Shown: positions 26,623-35,410 of the stretch, piece after piece
How positions within the stretch are numbered: the first letter of the stretch is position 1
How the letters are laid out: each line of letters starts with the position of its first letter
From: Brucella pseudogrignonensis
Lineage (GTDB): Bacteria > Pseudomonadota > Alphaproteobacteria > Rhizobiales > Rhizobiaceae
Length of the DNA stretch: 64,000 bases
NCBI RefSeq assembly: GCF_002252525.1
Contig: NZ_NNRM01000039.1
Location: 1-64,000 of the forward strand
Direction: 5' to 3'
Notes under the pieces: model-generated
Database searches by the model: none
What the model saw: the letters and a program-made list of their open reading frames with translations, nothing else
Told to the model about the DNA's origin: nothing
Position numbers and translations under genes: made by a program

Positions 26623-28403
26623 GTTCTTGTTCCCTCATTTTTGGTGTTTATGAAATTCTCGATAAACTTCGTCATCGTTTCAGGCGTCTCGCAAGGCAAA
26701 GCACCCAGAGCCTCGATATCGGCTTTAACGTCCACCGGGAGCCCCGAATTGGAGTCTTCAGGTATCTCGTTGAGCCTTCCGCCAATCAGAACTGGCATAT
26801 CAGAACCAACCTCTTTGAGAGCTGCCAGCACATCACGCGCATAGCGCAGTGCAATGCCGTTATAAGTCGAAATGGCGATAAAATCCGCTTTCTCGGCAAG
26901 GGCTGTCGCAACTACGGCTTCGGGGTCCGCAGAGGTGCCTCCGTCAATGATGCCGATGGAACTCATGCCAAGAAGACGCTCAATCAGATTCTTGCCATGT
27001 TCATGCACATCGGATGAGGCAACGCATCCCCGTAAGCCGCTCTCAGCAATGGTGGTGCGTACGGCCTCAGGGACGCGTTTGATCCATTCATGTGCACTTT
27101 CTTCAAGCTCTTCGACCCACTCGGCCAGCATGACAGAACGACGACCACCCCAGGCTGTCGCATCTTCGTTACCTGCACCATAGAGGCTTTCCAACCGCTT
27201 CGGCCCGACACGACGCAAGGCAAGCATAAGCGCTGCCGCGTCGTTGATGTTGACGCCAGCTTCTTCAAGACCGGACAGAACATTCTGACTGAAACGCTGC
27301 CCGGCTTCCATCAGATCATCGGCAGCTTTATCCACCTGTGCCAGATCAATCAGTCTGGCGGTCGGGATCGCATGTTCAGCCATGCGGGTCGCAAAAGTCT
27401 GCGCATCGATGATTTCATCAATATCCGGTATGCGCTGATTTTCAGTCACAGGAACCGGATTGATTGCATGGCCTGTAGGAATCCGCGCCAAGGCCCAGAT
27501 ATCTGCCTGCAAATAGCTGGCAAGGCTTGCGAAATTGCCTGCAGGGCTTGATTTATAGCTCACAGTATTGCCGAAAAGCATGGTACCCGGCGCATCGCTA
27601 AATGTCGCCAGGGCCTTATGGAAAGCCATGCGTATCAAAGGTGCTGTATAATGGTGGCCAAAACAATGCGACATGCGTCCACCGATCAGATGCTCGACGA
27701 TATGACGCTCGATCAACACCATGCCAAGCGCTGAACTCATATCTGCAAACAGTCCGGCAAACCCGTCATCCAGATTGGAATGAACGAGCACCTCCTGATC
27801 CTGTGCGGCGATTAAACCAAGCGCTGTCACCGCGGCTTCTGTCGTCGAAACATCGTCATCCCAATAAGGCAGACGAAACGTAAAATACTGCCCCAGATTG
27901 CCAATGGCTGTGGCACCTGCTGCCAGCGCACCCTTTGTATTTTCAATGGCGCCTGGCAATCCAAGCATGAAATCACCAAAGTGCGCAGCAGCAGGCGCTG
28001 CATTGGTGATGCGGGCAAAATCCTCCGCTCCATTCAGAACGATGCCTGTTCCTTTCGGGCGATCCTTGCGCAAGGCAACCGGATAGCCCATCGACCAGTC
28101 AAGTGTAATCCCGAAACGATCGACCGTCACACCACGGCTGGCACAAGTGCCATGCACTTCGCCAATTGCGTCAACAGTGCGCTCAACGCTGCGAAAGCCG
28201 ATATGCGCATGCTGCATTATCTTGCCTTCAGCGGCCTTGCGTCGCTTATATTCAGCCTCGCTTGTTACGTTGTTTGTTTCGAGGAACACATTCCCGCCAA
28301 CACGCCAGTCGCGGGATAGCGCTTTGCCTTCAGCGATAAGATCAGCGCCCGGCTTCATACGTTCAGGGACAAGATCAACAAGAGCAGGCAAAACAGCTTT
28401 CAT
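26619..28403 (-). CDS. Cobalamin-binding-domain protein, probable B12-dependent mutase of unknown substrate
   Basis: A 594-residue protein. Residues near 465-470 read SSDVHEHGKNLIERLLG, containing the D-x-H-x-x-G motif whose His ligates cobalt in base-off B12 mutases. ADFIAISTYNGIALRYARD and MPVLIGGRLNE follow as the later Rossmann elements. The N-terminal 430 residues look like a TIM barrel, with NGAEDFARITNAAPAAAHFG, ATAIGNLGQYFTFRLPYW and SHCFGHHYTAPLIRMAFHKA; these suggest a glutamate mutase- or aminomutase-like barrel but I cannot match a named enzyme. The start at 28403 comes three bases after the NIPSNAP stop. It would catalyse a carbon-skeleton or amino-group shift in the pathway. The B12 assignment is strong, the reaction unknown. 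Confidence 0.72.
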   Translation of the reverse strand: MKAVLPALVDLVPERMKPGADLIAEGKALSRDWRVGGNVFLETNNVTSEAEYKRRKAAEGKIMQHAHIGFRSVERTVDAIGEVHGTCASRGVTVDRFGITLDWSMGYPVALRKDRPKGTGIVLNGAEDFARITNAAPAAAHFGDFMLGLPGAIENTKGALAAGATAIGNLGQYFTFRLPYWDDDVSTTEAAVTALGLIAAQDQEVLVHSNLDDGFAGLFADMSSALGMVLIERHIVEHLIGGRMSHCFGHHYTAPLIRMAFHKALATFSDAPGTMLFGNTVSYKSSPAGNFASLASYLQADIWALARIPTGHAINPVPVTENQRIPDIDEIIDAQTFATRMAEHAIPTARLIDLAQVDKAADDLMEAGQRFSQNVLSGLEEAGVNINDAAALMLALRRVGPKRLESLYGAGNEDATAWGGRRSVMLAEWVEELEESAHEWIKRVPEAVRTTIAESGLRGCVASSDVHEHGKNLIERLLGMSSIGIIDGGTSADPEAVVATALAEKADFIAISTYNGIALRYARDVLAALKEVGSDMPVLIGGRLNEIPEDSNSGLPVDVKADIEALGALPCETPETMTKFIENFINTKNEGTRT

Positions 28404-28405
28404 GG

Positions 28406-28720
28406 CTACACCATTGGTGAAATTGCAGTAGGTTTGAGAATGCGGATATTCTGGCGCTCGATCATCCCTTTGATCGCTTCGAGATAGGTTTGCCATCCCG
28501 GATGGGCGAGCATGCGTGCGCGTCTTTCCTCACGATCGGCGATGGTTTCGTAACGCCAGAGTGCAACGACATGGTTCAACTCACCAATATCGCAGATGAA
28601 ATGGCCAATGAAGCCGCCGAGAATTTCTGTCTGGATTTTAAGGCCAAGCTGTTCATAGGTCGCGATGAATTCCGCAATGCGGCCCGGGACAATGTGATAA
28701 TCGCGTTCTTCGAGGATCAT
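28406..28720 (-). CDS. NIPSNAP-family protein
   Basis: A 104-residue NIPSNAP domain protein: MILEERDYHIVPGRIAEFIA opens it, VVALWRYETIADREERRARM and LAHPGWQTYLEAI match the family core (ferredoxin-like alpha/beta dimer). Bacterial members are small single-domain proteins often found in catabolic operons and have no settled activity. The gene ends three bases before the B12-protein start and begins six bases after the racemase stop, so it is tightly co-expressed with both. It could be an isomerase-like accessory or a stabilising partner. Confidence 0.8.
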   Translation of the reverse strand: MILEERDYHIVPGRIAEFIATYEQLGLKIQTEILGGFIGHFICDIGELNHVVALWRYETIADREERRARMLAHPGWQTYLEAIKGMIERQNIRILKPTAISPMV

Positions 28721-28726
28721 GTCCGC

Positions 28727-29728
28727 TCACTTTACCTGAAAGCCAAAGGCAAGCGGATCGCGCTCATCGACCAGTATCGTGTTGTAGCCTGTTACCCGCG
28801 CCCAACCACCAATGCTTGGCCGAATAGCAGGGCGACCGCCAACTTCCGCAGCGCTCTCCACGCGACCATGAAACAATGTTCCGATAATCGATTCATGAAC
28901 AAAATTCTCGCCATCTTTCAGCATGCCTTTAGCGACACGCTGCGCCATGCGCGCTGAAGTACCAGTTCCGCATGGCGAACGATCAATTGCTTTGTCCCCA
29001 TAAAACACCGCATTGCGTGCATCGGCTTCAGGGTGTTTTCCGTTATCCGCCCACATGACATGACTGACACCGGCAATGCGATCATCCTCGGGATGAACCG
29101 GAGCTACGGCTTCCTGCACCAGTTTACGCACCAGTGGGCTGATCTTGAGAATGTCGTCAGCGCTCATCGTATCGAGACCAGCCCAGTTCTTCTGTGGTTC
29201 GATGATGGCATAGAAGTTACCACCATAAGCAACATCGACCACCAGCTCGCCAATACCGGGCACATCGATCTTCGCTTCGCTGGCATGAAGATAGGCAGAG
29301 ACATTGAAAATGCGAACTTCGTCAACGAAACGACCATTGCGCCTGTATTCAACCTCGACCCGTCCCGCAGGAACTTCCAGGGCCAATTTACCCTCGGTCT
29401 TGGGGACAACAAACCCCTGTTCGAGCGCCACAGTGACCGTGCCAATTGTACCATGCCCGCACATCGGCAAACAGCCGGACACTTCGATAAACAAGACCCC
29501 AAGATCGCAATCGTCGCGTGATGGTGGATAAAGAACCGAGCCAGACATAACATCGTGTCCGCGTGGTTCAAACATCAGCGCTTGGCGCACCCAATCATGG
29601 TCACGCAGGAAGATCTGGCGTTTTTCAGCCATGCTGACATTCGGCAAAATAGGCGCACCACCACAGACCACACGGACTGGATTACCGCAGGTATGGGCAT
29701 CGACACAGATAAAGGTATGAGGATTCAT
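28727..29728 (-). CDS. 4-hydroxyproline 2-epimerase-like (proline racemase family, Cys/Cys)
   Basis: A 333-residue proline racemase-family enzyme with both catalytic thiols: C90 in LPMCGHGTIGTVTVALEQG and C253 in DRSPCGTGTSARMAQRVA. MCGHGTIG is the signature of hydroxyproline 2-epimerases, which convert trans-4-hydroxy-L-proline to cis-4-hydroxy-D-proline. Start at 29728 is supported by TGGAG eight bases before; a longer frame exists but lacks a ribosome site. It lies 13 bases after the flavoprotein gene, which would oxidise the D-isomer. A close relative with a different catalytic pair is encoded further down the operon. Confidence 0.87.
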   Translation of the reverse strand: MNPHTFICVDAHTCGNPVRVVCGGAPILPNVSMAEKRQIFLRDHDWVRQALMFEPRGHDVMSGSVLYPPSRDDCDLGVLFIEVSGCLPMCGHGTIGTVTVALEQGFVVPKTEGKLALEVPAGRVEVEYRRNGRFVDEVRIFNVSAYLHASEAKIDVPGIGELVVDVAYGGNFYAIIEPQKNWAGLDTMSADDILKISPLVRKLVQEAVAPVHPEDDRIAGVSHVMWADNGKHPEADARNAVFYGDKAIDRSPCGTGTSARMAQRVAKGMLKDGENFVHESIIGTLFHGRVESAAEVGGRPAIRPSIGGWARVTGYNTILVDERDPLAFGFQVK

Positions 29729-29741
29729 ATTGTGCTCCAGA

Positions 29742-30968
29742 TCAGGAAAACCGGCTGACGGTAAAAGGTGAAAGATCAATGGCGGGTTGCCTTCGGGCGA
29801 CGAGATCAGCAATAAGACGAGCGGTGGTTGGCCCGAGTGTCAGCCCCCCATGGCTATGACCATAGGCATGAATCACGTCCTTGCGTTGCGGCGAATGTCC
29901 GATCACTGGCAGACTGTCCGGTGTCGTCGGACGATGCCCCATCCAACGCGTTCCTTCATGCGCATTGAGATCAGGCAGATAAATGCGCGCCAACTTGGCG
30001 AGTGCATCGCTACGCGCATAATTGGGGGGAGTGTCGAGGCCAGCAAACTCGGCAGCGCCGCCAATACGCAATCCCATATCCATCGGTGTGGCCACGAACT
30101 TACGTTCAGCGAAAATAACTTCACGCGTAAGCGAAACGCCAGAATCGGGAATTGTCACATTATAGCCGCGTTCGCTTTCGAGCAGCACACGATCACCAAT
30201 CGTCTTCGCAAGACGTGCTGACCATGCGCCGGCCGCGATGATCAAATGATCAAAGTCAATCGCTTTGCCATCAGCCAAACGCAATCGCTTGCCGTCCACT
30301 GCAAGCGCTTCGCCGGTTACAAGCTTTGCACCCCGCCGGACAACAAGCGTCCGCAAGCGATCGACGAGACGTTTGGGATCATCAAAATGCGACCATTGCG
30401 GTGTCATTGCTGCACGAAGAACCGCCTTTCCAAGAGCTGGTTCCAACCTGCGCGCTTCATCGCCGTCCATCTCATCAAAAACAATACCGTAGCGGCGTCT
30501 GAGATCACGATCTGCTGCATCTGCTTTAAAGGCTGCTTCAGTCTCATAGACCCACAAAGCACCAACCTGATGCAGTTCATGGGTGAGTTTCAGCTCCTCC
30601 AGCAACGGCAGGTAATCATCGTAAACGGGTGCTGTGAGTGCTGCGAGAGCCTCGGTAATCCGTAACATTTTCGATTGTGAGCCACTGCGCATGAAACGCG
30701 CAAGCCAAGGCACAAGTTTTGGGAAATGTGCAGGATGCACCGAAAGAGGACCGAGCGGATCACACAACCAGCCTGGCAGTTTCCAGACAAGGCCCGGCAC
30801 GCTCGCGGGTACGATTTCGGTAACGCCCAGACCGCCCGCATTGCCAAAAGATGCTTTGTCACCCGCTGGATCGCGGTCAACGATCGTGACACTGTGCCCG
30901 TCAGCGATCAAAGCACGCGCTGCGCTCAGTCCTATTATTCCTGCACCTGCAATGACAACATTGCTCAT
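29742..30968 (-). CDS. D-amino acid oxidase/dehydrogenase-like flavoprotein (D-hydroxyproline oxidase candidate)
   Basis: A 408-residue DadA-like FAD enzyme. VVIAGAGIIGLSAARALIAD is the dinucleotide-binding motif, ASFGNAGGLGVTEIVPASVP follows as in D-amino acid dehydrogenases, and HAYGHSHGGLTLGPTTARLI closes the FAD site. Paired with a hydroxyproline 2-epimerase it most likely oxidises cis-4-hydroxy-D-proline to a pyrroline, feeding the DHDPS-family lyase. It lies between the aspartate dehydrogenase-like gene (19-base gap) and the epimerase. Broader D-amino acid use is possible. Confidence 0.83.
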   Translation of the reverse strand: MSNVVIAGAGIIGLSAARALIADGHSVTIVDRDPAGDKASFGNAGGLGVTEIVPASVPGLVWKLPGWLCDPLGPLSVHPAHFPKLVPWLARFMRSGSQSKMLRITEALAALTAPVYDDYLPLLEELKLTHELHQVGALWVYETEAAFKADAADRDLRRRYGIVFDEMDGDEARRLEPALGKAVLRAAMTPQWSHFDDPKRLVDRLRTLVVRRGAKLVTGEALAVDGKRLRLADGKAIDFDHLIIAAGAWSARLAKTIGDRVLLESERGYNVTIPDSGVSLTREVIFAERKFVATPMDMGLRIGGAAEFAGLDTPPNYARSDALAKLARIYLPDLNAHEGTRWMGHRPTTPDSLPVIGHSPQRKDVIHAYGHSHGGLTLGPTTARLIADLVARRQPAIDLSPFTVSRFS

Positions 30969-30987
30969 TCAGCATTCCATCCATTCA

Positions 30988-31794
30988 TCACGCCGGAGCT
31001 AATCGCTCGGCAAAATAACGTGTGGCTTCGATCAAGAGGCTGGCGGCAGTGATTGCCGAGGTCTTTGGATTGTCCGGCGAAGGCAGGTTGGCGAACCGCA
31101 TGAAGGCTTCGCCAAATGAACTTCGTGCTTCAATTTCATGCGTATTGAACAAAACCGCCGGGTCTGCCACAACCCTGACTGCCGTGCGCGCCACACCTGC
31201 AGCCAGTGCAATCGTCAAGCCGGCATTCAGATTACGCGGATAGAGCTCTGCTGCGCGCAATGCATCGCCTTCATAAAGTAGGACGGCTTCGCTTAGTTTC
31301 TGCGGGTCAAACCCAAGGCTCTCTAGTTCAGCCACCCAAGCAGAGACCGGCTTTCGCGACGTATAAACAACGCTGAGATCTTCAGCCTGAGCGACAACAT
31401 GAAGGTAATCAAGACCACCGACAGCACCTGTCGGGAAGATTAACCGAGCACCGCTTTTCTGACCTGCTTCCGCCGCTCTTTGTTCGAAATCGGCGTCGCC
31501 AATGACACCAACAGAGGCCGCAATCACATCAATTCCCGCTTCTAAGAAAACCGGGCAGAATGCTTTTAACGCATCCTGTCCGGCGGCCTCGATAACAACA
31601 GAAGGTTCTGACGCCAAAAGCGCATTCACGTCGTTGAAAAACCGGACGCCTGACTGTTCCGGTGCTGATGGGCCGTCGCGCAACAGCACACCGATCTGGC
31701 AACGGTAGGTTAGAAGCTTGCTACAAAGAGCCCTTCCGATGGCGCCGAAACCAAGTAGTGCTATGTTTGGAACGGGAACGGTGAATATCGTCAT
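30988..31794 (-). CDS. L-aspartate dehydrogenase-family protein
   Basis: A 268-residue protein of the aspartate dehydrogenase family (DUF108). It has a Rossmann N-terminus (NIALLGFGAIGRALCSKLLT), VVIEAAGQDALKAF, IDVIAASVGVIGD and the signature FPTGAVGGLDYLH. The C-terminal catalytic part holds YPRNLNAGLTIALAAGVA, with the Asn and neighbours typical of the family. Such enzymes make or use L-aspartate with NAD(P)H. In this operon it could aminate or deaminate an acidic intermediate downstream of the B12 protein. Six bases separate it from the SDR gene. Confidence 0.83.
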   Translation of the reverse strand: MTIFTVPVPNIALLGFGAIGRALCSKLLTYRCQIGVLLRDGPSAPEQSGVRFFNDVNALLASEPSVVIEAAGQDALKAFCPVFLEAGIDVIAASVGVIGDADFEQRAAEAGQKSGARLIFPTGAVGGLDYLHVVAQAEDLSVVYTSRKPVSAWVAELESLGFDPQKLSEAVLLYEGDALRAAELYPRNLNAGLTIALAAGVARTAVRVVADPAVLFNTHEIEARSSFGEAFMRFANLPSPDNPKTSAITAASLLIEATRYFAERLAPA

Positions 31795-31799
31795 AGCGC

Positions 31800-32552
31800 T
31801 TACCAGGCCGACATGCCGCCATCAACGGTGAACATAGCCCCCGTTGCAAAGGACGCTTCATCCGATGCTAGCCACAAAATGCAGTTTGCGATTTCTTGTG
31901 GTTCTGCCCAACGATTGATCGGAGAACGGGCTTTCAATGCATTTTTGAAGCCATCGGGATCAGGCGTTGTTTCGACCATTTTCTCGAAATAGCTCGACCA
32001 AGTGACACCCGGTGCCACACAGTTTACGCGAATTTTTTCCTTGGCATGATCCAGCGCCATAGCCTTGGTAAGAGCTGCGACACCGCCCTTCGAGGCCACA
32101 TAGGCTGCGCGATCAAAGATGCCGACAGTTGCAACATTGGAGGCGGTGTTGACGATTGTGCCACCGCCTTGTGCTGCCATTACCGGGATGGCGTGTTTAC
32201 AGCAAAGATAAACGCCCTTGAGATTGACAGCCATCAATGCGTCCCAATCGTCTTCATCTGTATTCACGACGGTCCCGGGGATACCATATCCGGCATTGTT
32301 GGCCAGAATATCGAGCCGCCCAAATTTGCGGACCGCAGTATCGATCATCGCCTTCACCTCGTCGGAGCGGGAAACATCAACGGTAAAGGCAAGTGCTGCA
32401 TCACCGAGTTCAGCGGCAACCGCCGAAGCCTTTTGCCCGTCACGATCAGCGACAATGACCTTTGCCCCTTCGCGAACGAAAATTTGAGCGGCAGCCTTGC
32501 CAATACCCGCACCGGCACCGGTGATGATGGCGATTTTGTCTTTCAGACGCAT
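31800..32552 (-). CDS. Short-chain dehydrogenase/reductase
   Basis: A 250-residue classical SDR. The cofactor motif is IAIITGAGAGIGKAAAQIFV, then LANNAGYGIPG, catalytic Ser in IVNTASNVATVG, the YxxxK pair in AAYVASKGGVAALTKAMALD and VNCVAPGVTWSSYF. VIVADRDGQKA places Asp after the second strand, which favours NAD over NADP. Start at 32552 is chosen because GAGGA lies just before it. It is the second gene of the operon after the cupin and would oxidise a hydroxyl group on a pathway intermediate. Confidence 0.87.
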   Translation of the reverse strand: MRLKDKIAIITGAGAGIGKAAAQIFVREGAKVIVADRDGQKASAVAAELGDAALAFTVDVSRSDEVKAMIDTAVRKFGRLDILANNAGYGIPGTVVNTDEDDWDALMAVNLKGVYLCCKHAIPVMAAQGGGTIVNTASNVATVGIFDRAAYVASKGGVAALTKAMALDHAKEKIRVNCVAPGVTWSSYFEKMVETTPDPDGFKNALKARSPINRWAEPQEIANCILWLASDEASFATGAMFTVDGGMSAW

Positions 32553-32653
32553 TTTTTCCTCGAACATAACTAGCCGGCCAACCCACAGCGTTGCGGATTG
32601 TTTCAAGCTTCTGGGGATGCCAGCACCATTTGCTGGCGGGGAGAATTTCGTAG

Positions 32654-33190
32654 TTAGACCTTGTAAGGATCGGATGGCGGAGCCGCAAAAACGGTATCGC
32701 GCTCAATCTGCAACACATTCTCAGGCCGCGGGAACGGCGCTGGTGCAGGCTCCCCCTTCAAACGGTCACGTCCGATCAGGCGGAAGAAATCCTCCAAACC
32801 ATTTGGCACTATCAGCCAGGTCCAAACAATATCGGTCTCGCCTTCATTGATGAACATATGACGACGGTTCTTGCCGATGAAAAATGCGGAGCCCGGGTTC
32901 ATTGCATGACTCTCACCATCAATCACGGCACGCCCGTTGCCGGACACGACGAAGATGACTTCCTCATTCTGATCGTGGGCATGTTCACGGACATAGCCAC
33001 CCGGCGGAACAGTCTGCGTTCCAAAACCAATCGGGTGCTCCATCGGAACGCGATGCGGGGCGAAAATAACATCGATTGAACCATTCGCAGGCACTGGCTG
33101 CCAGTAGCTTTCCGCTGAACCCGGCTGAACGATAAGCACGTCCCCGCAAGGACCCTCTCCAGCGACGGCGCGTGTGTCTTTATTGATCAT
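32654..33190 (-). CDS. Cupin-domain protein
   Basis: A 178-residue single-domain cupin. The first cupin motif is GYVREHAHDQNEEVIFVVSG with HxH and Glu metal ligands, and the second is PGSAFFIGKNRRHMFINEGE with the third His. Start at 33190 has GGGGA six bases upstream. It is the first gene of the ten-gene operon, directly divergent from the GntR regulator. Small cupins of this sort act as isomerases, dioxygenases or ligand sensors, so no reaction is assigned. Confidence 0.8.
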   Translation of the reverse strand: MINKDTRAVAGEGPCGDVLIVQPGSAESYWQPVPANGSIDVIFAPHRVPMEHPIGFGTQTVPPGGYVREHAHDQNEEVIFVVSGNGRAVIDGESHAMNPGSAFFIGKNRRHMFINEGETDIVWTWLIVPNGLEDFFRLIGRDRLKGEPAPAPFPRPENVLQIERDTVFAAPPSDPYKV

Positions 33191-33225
33191 TTCAATTCCC
33201 CGGCGCGAGCTTTTGCTCGTCAATA

Positions 33226-33356
33226 TTGGATACAATATCCAACATGATCGGAAATATCACCGCCGTCAACGCCTTTATTGAAATTATTTTTCTATATTTC
33301 GTGTTGGTTGGTATTGTATTTCAGAGTTGACTCTATTTTTTGCATATTGTATCCAA
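33226..33356. promoter_or_regulatory. Divergent control region with GntR-type operators
   Basis: A perfect palindrome TTGGATA-CAA-TATCCAA at 33226-33242 sits just upstream of the cupin operon. The half site TATTGTATCCAA recurs at 33345-33356, and a weaker GTATTGTATT lies at 33311-33320. A TTGACT at 33327-33332 with a 17-bp spacer to TATCCA (33350-33355) could be the regulator promoter, overlapped by the second operator. The arrangement fits a GntR protein repressing both directions. Confidence 0.65.
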
Positions 33357-33375
33357 TTTGGAAATGGAGAGCCGG

Positions 33376-34053
33376 ATGACAAAAAAGATCGGGAGACAAT
33401 CCCTCACTGACCAAATCGTGGTGGAGCTGCGCCGCAGAATTATTGCTGGCGAACTCGCGGAGGGGACTCCCCTACGCCAGGAAGCATTGGCGATCGAGCT
33501 CGGAGTTTCGCGTATTCCCATTCGCGAAGCCATCCGACAGCTGGAGGCAGAAGGCTTTGTCCAGTCTGAACTGCACAAGGGAACCGTCGTTAAAGCCCTG
33601 TCACTGGCGGAGATTCAGGAACTTTTTGACATCCGAATTCATCTCGAAACATGGCTGTTCGAAATGGCGATACCGCGTCTTTCCGAAGCCGATTTACGTC
33701 GTGCAGAACAGTTGACTGACGAAACGCTCACGGAAGGCAACGTTGAAAACTGGGGTGACTTGAACTGGCAATTTCATGAAACGCTTTATGCGCCGAGCGG
33801 TCGCACGGTCGCACTGAAGCTGCTCAAAAGCGTCCACGATAATGCCAACCGTTATATCAACCTTCAAATCGCAGTCGCCCAGGACGTCGAGCTCGAACTC
33901 TCCGACCATCGCGCCATTCTGGCTTATGCGAAGCTGAAAGACGCCGAACGAGCGGTCGAAACATTGCGCAAGCATATCCAGCGCGTTGCCAACAATCTTA
34001 TGAAATCCTTGATCGAAAGCAGATCAGATCAACGGGAACAGCAAACCGCTTAA
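33376..34053 (+). CDS. GntR-family (FCD type) transcriptional regulator
   Basis: A 225-residue regulator. The winged helix reads LTDQIVVELRRRIIAGELAE, GTPLRQEALAIELGVSRIPI and REAIRQLEAEGFVQSELHKG. The C-terminal all-helical FCD domain has the metal/ligand positions in the region of LFDIRIHLETWLFEMAIPRL, NWQFHETLYAPSGR and LSDHRAILAYAKLKDAERAV. Start at 33376 follows GGAG by six bases. It stands between the ten-gene operon and the liv-type transporter, so it probably controls both in response to a carboxylic or amino acid ligand. Confidence 0.88.
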   Translation: MTKKIGRQSLTDQIVVELRRRIIAGELAEGTPLRQEALAIELGVSRIPIREAIRQLEAEGFVQSELHKGTVVKALSLAEIQELFDIRIHLETWLFEMAIPRLSEADLRRAEQLTDETLTEGNVENWGDLNWQFHETLYAPSGRTVALKLLKSVHDNANRYINLQIAVAQDVELELSDHRAILAYAKLKDAERAVETLRKHIQRVANNLMKSLIESRSDQREQQTA

Positions 34054-34158
34054 GGCAATTGCCCGAAAGCAAAAAGGCGTCGGCGGATGACGGTCAATCC
34101 GCAAAAATAAAAATAATACCGGCCCATGAAGGCTAGAAAAAAACAAAAGAGGGTTACG

Positions 34159-35271
34159 ATGAAAGCTTATAGAAAGTTTCTCGCAGCGTCGATCGCCGTT
34201 GCGGGTCTGACGAGTGCTGCCCATGCGGATATCATCATCGGCGCAGCCGGTCCGTTAACCAATGCCGAGTCAATCTTCGGCGTGACTTGGATGAACGGCA
34301 TGGAAATCGCCGTGCGTCAGGTGAATGACGCGGGTGGGATCAATGGTGAAAAGGTCGTCCTGCAGCGCGACGACGATAATGGCGACCCAAAGCAAGGCAC
34401 ACTGATTGCACAAAAACATTGCGACAATGCCGCAATGCTTGGTGTGGTTGCAAATTTCAATAGCGGTGTGACCATTCCGTCGTCCGATGTCTACCATCGC
34501 TGCGACCTTCCACAGGTGACCAATGCTTCGAACCCGAAAGTCACGCAATCGGGTTACAAGAATCTCTTCCGCCCGATCGCCAACGACCTTTCTCAAGGCT
34601 CGGCCCCTGCTGACTATGCAATCAACACACTGAAAGCCAAATCAGCCGCCATCATCCATGACAAACAGGCATTTGGTCAGGGGGTTGCCGAAGTATTCCG
34701 CGACACATTCACAAAAGACGGCGGCAATGTAACCTCCTTCTCAGGTGTTACACAGACCGACGTTGATTTCTCTGCTCTACTCACCAGCATTCGCTCAGAA
34801 AATCCAGATGTCATCTATTTTGGTGGCGTGATGCCTGCCGTTGGCCTGTTCGTCAAACAAGCACGCGAATTTGGCATCAAGTCGACTATTTTTGGTGCAG
34901 ATTCCGCGTTCTCTTCTGATTTCATCAATGGCGCTGGCGCTGAGAATGCCGAAGGTGCGATCGTTTCGTTCCAGGCTCCTCCTTACGACTCATCACCCGA
35001 ACTCGAAGCCTTCGCGAAATCCTATCGGGATGCTTTCGGTGAAGACGCAGGACCATACTCAGCCTATGGCTTTGTTGAAGCGTCAGTGATCCTGGAAGCC
35101 ATGAAGAAGCTGCCCGCGCCGCTAACACGCAAGGCAATTGCAGAAGAAATCGCGAAAACCGATCTTAAAACCATGGTTGGAACCGTATCCTTCAAACCAG
35201 ATGGTGAACTCACCAACCCTTTCATCTTCCTGTACAAGGTTGATGGCGGCAAATTCGCCCTCGTGAAGTAA
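34159..35271 (+). CDS. livK: Branched-chain amino acid-type ABC substrate-binding protein
   Basis: A 370-residue periplasmic binding protein of the LivK family. The signal peptide is MKAYRKFLAASIAVAGLTSA ending at AHAD. The mature protein starts IIIGAAGPLTNAESIFGVTW and has VRQVNDAGGINGEKVVLQRD, as usual for the type I fold. AGAGGG lies before the start at 34159. Many LivK relatives bind compounds other than branched amino acids; given the adjacent operon, a proline-, betaine- or hydroxyamino acid-like ligand is likely. The symbol is used at family level. Confidence 0.87.
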   Translation: MKAYRKFLAASIAVAGLTSAAHADIIIGAAGPLTNAESIFGVTWMNGMEIAVRQVNDAGGINGEKVVLQRDDDNGDPKQGTLIAQKHCDNAAMLGVVANFNSGVTIPSSDVYHRCDLPQVTNASNPKVTQSGYKNLFRPIANDLSQGSAPADYAINTLKAKSAAIIHDKQAFGQGVAEVFRDTFTKDGGNVTSFSGVTQTDVDFSALLTSIRSENPDVIYFGGVMPAVGLFVKQAREFGIKSTIFGADSAFSSDFINGAGAENAEGAIVSFQAPPYDSSPELEAFAKSYRDAFGEDAGPYSAYGFVEASVILEAMKKLPAPLTRKAIAEEIAKTDLKTMVGTVSFKPDGELTNPFIFLYKVDGGKFALVK

Positions 35272-35410
35272 CGCTGATCTGGCGCAAACAAGCCTCTCGC
35301 GGCAGCTGGAGGCTTGCTGTCCCAACTTGGAAACGGTGCGCTTGGATCCCCTGGAGCATAGCTGTGCTGTGCTTCTTCCTAAGCGCTCCTCGGCAATCGA
35401 GGCTTCACAG

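Noticed and set aside
34085-34104. GCGGAT/ATCCGC stem between gntR and livK as a terminator
   Set aside because: Only six base pairs and followed by A-rich rather than T-rich sequence on the coding strand.
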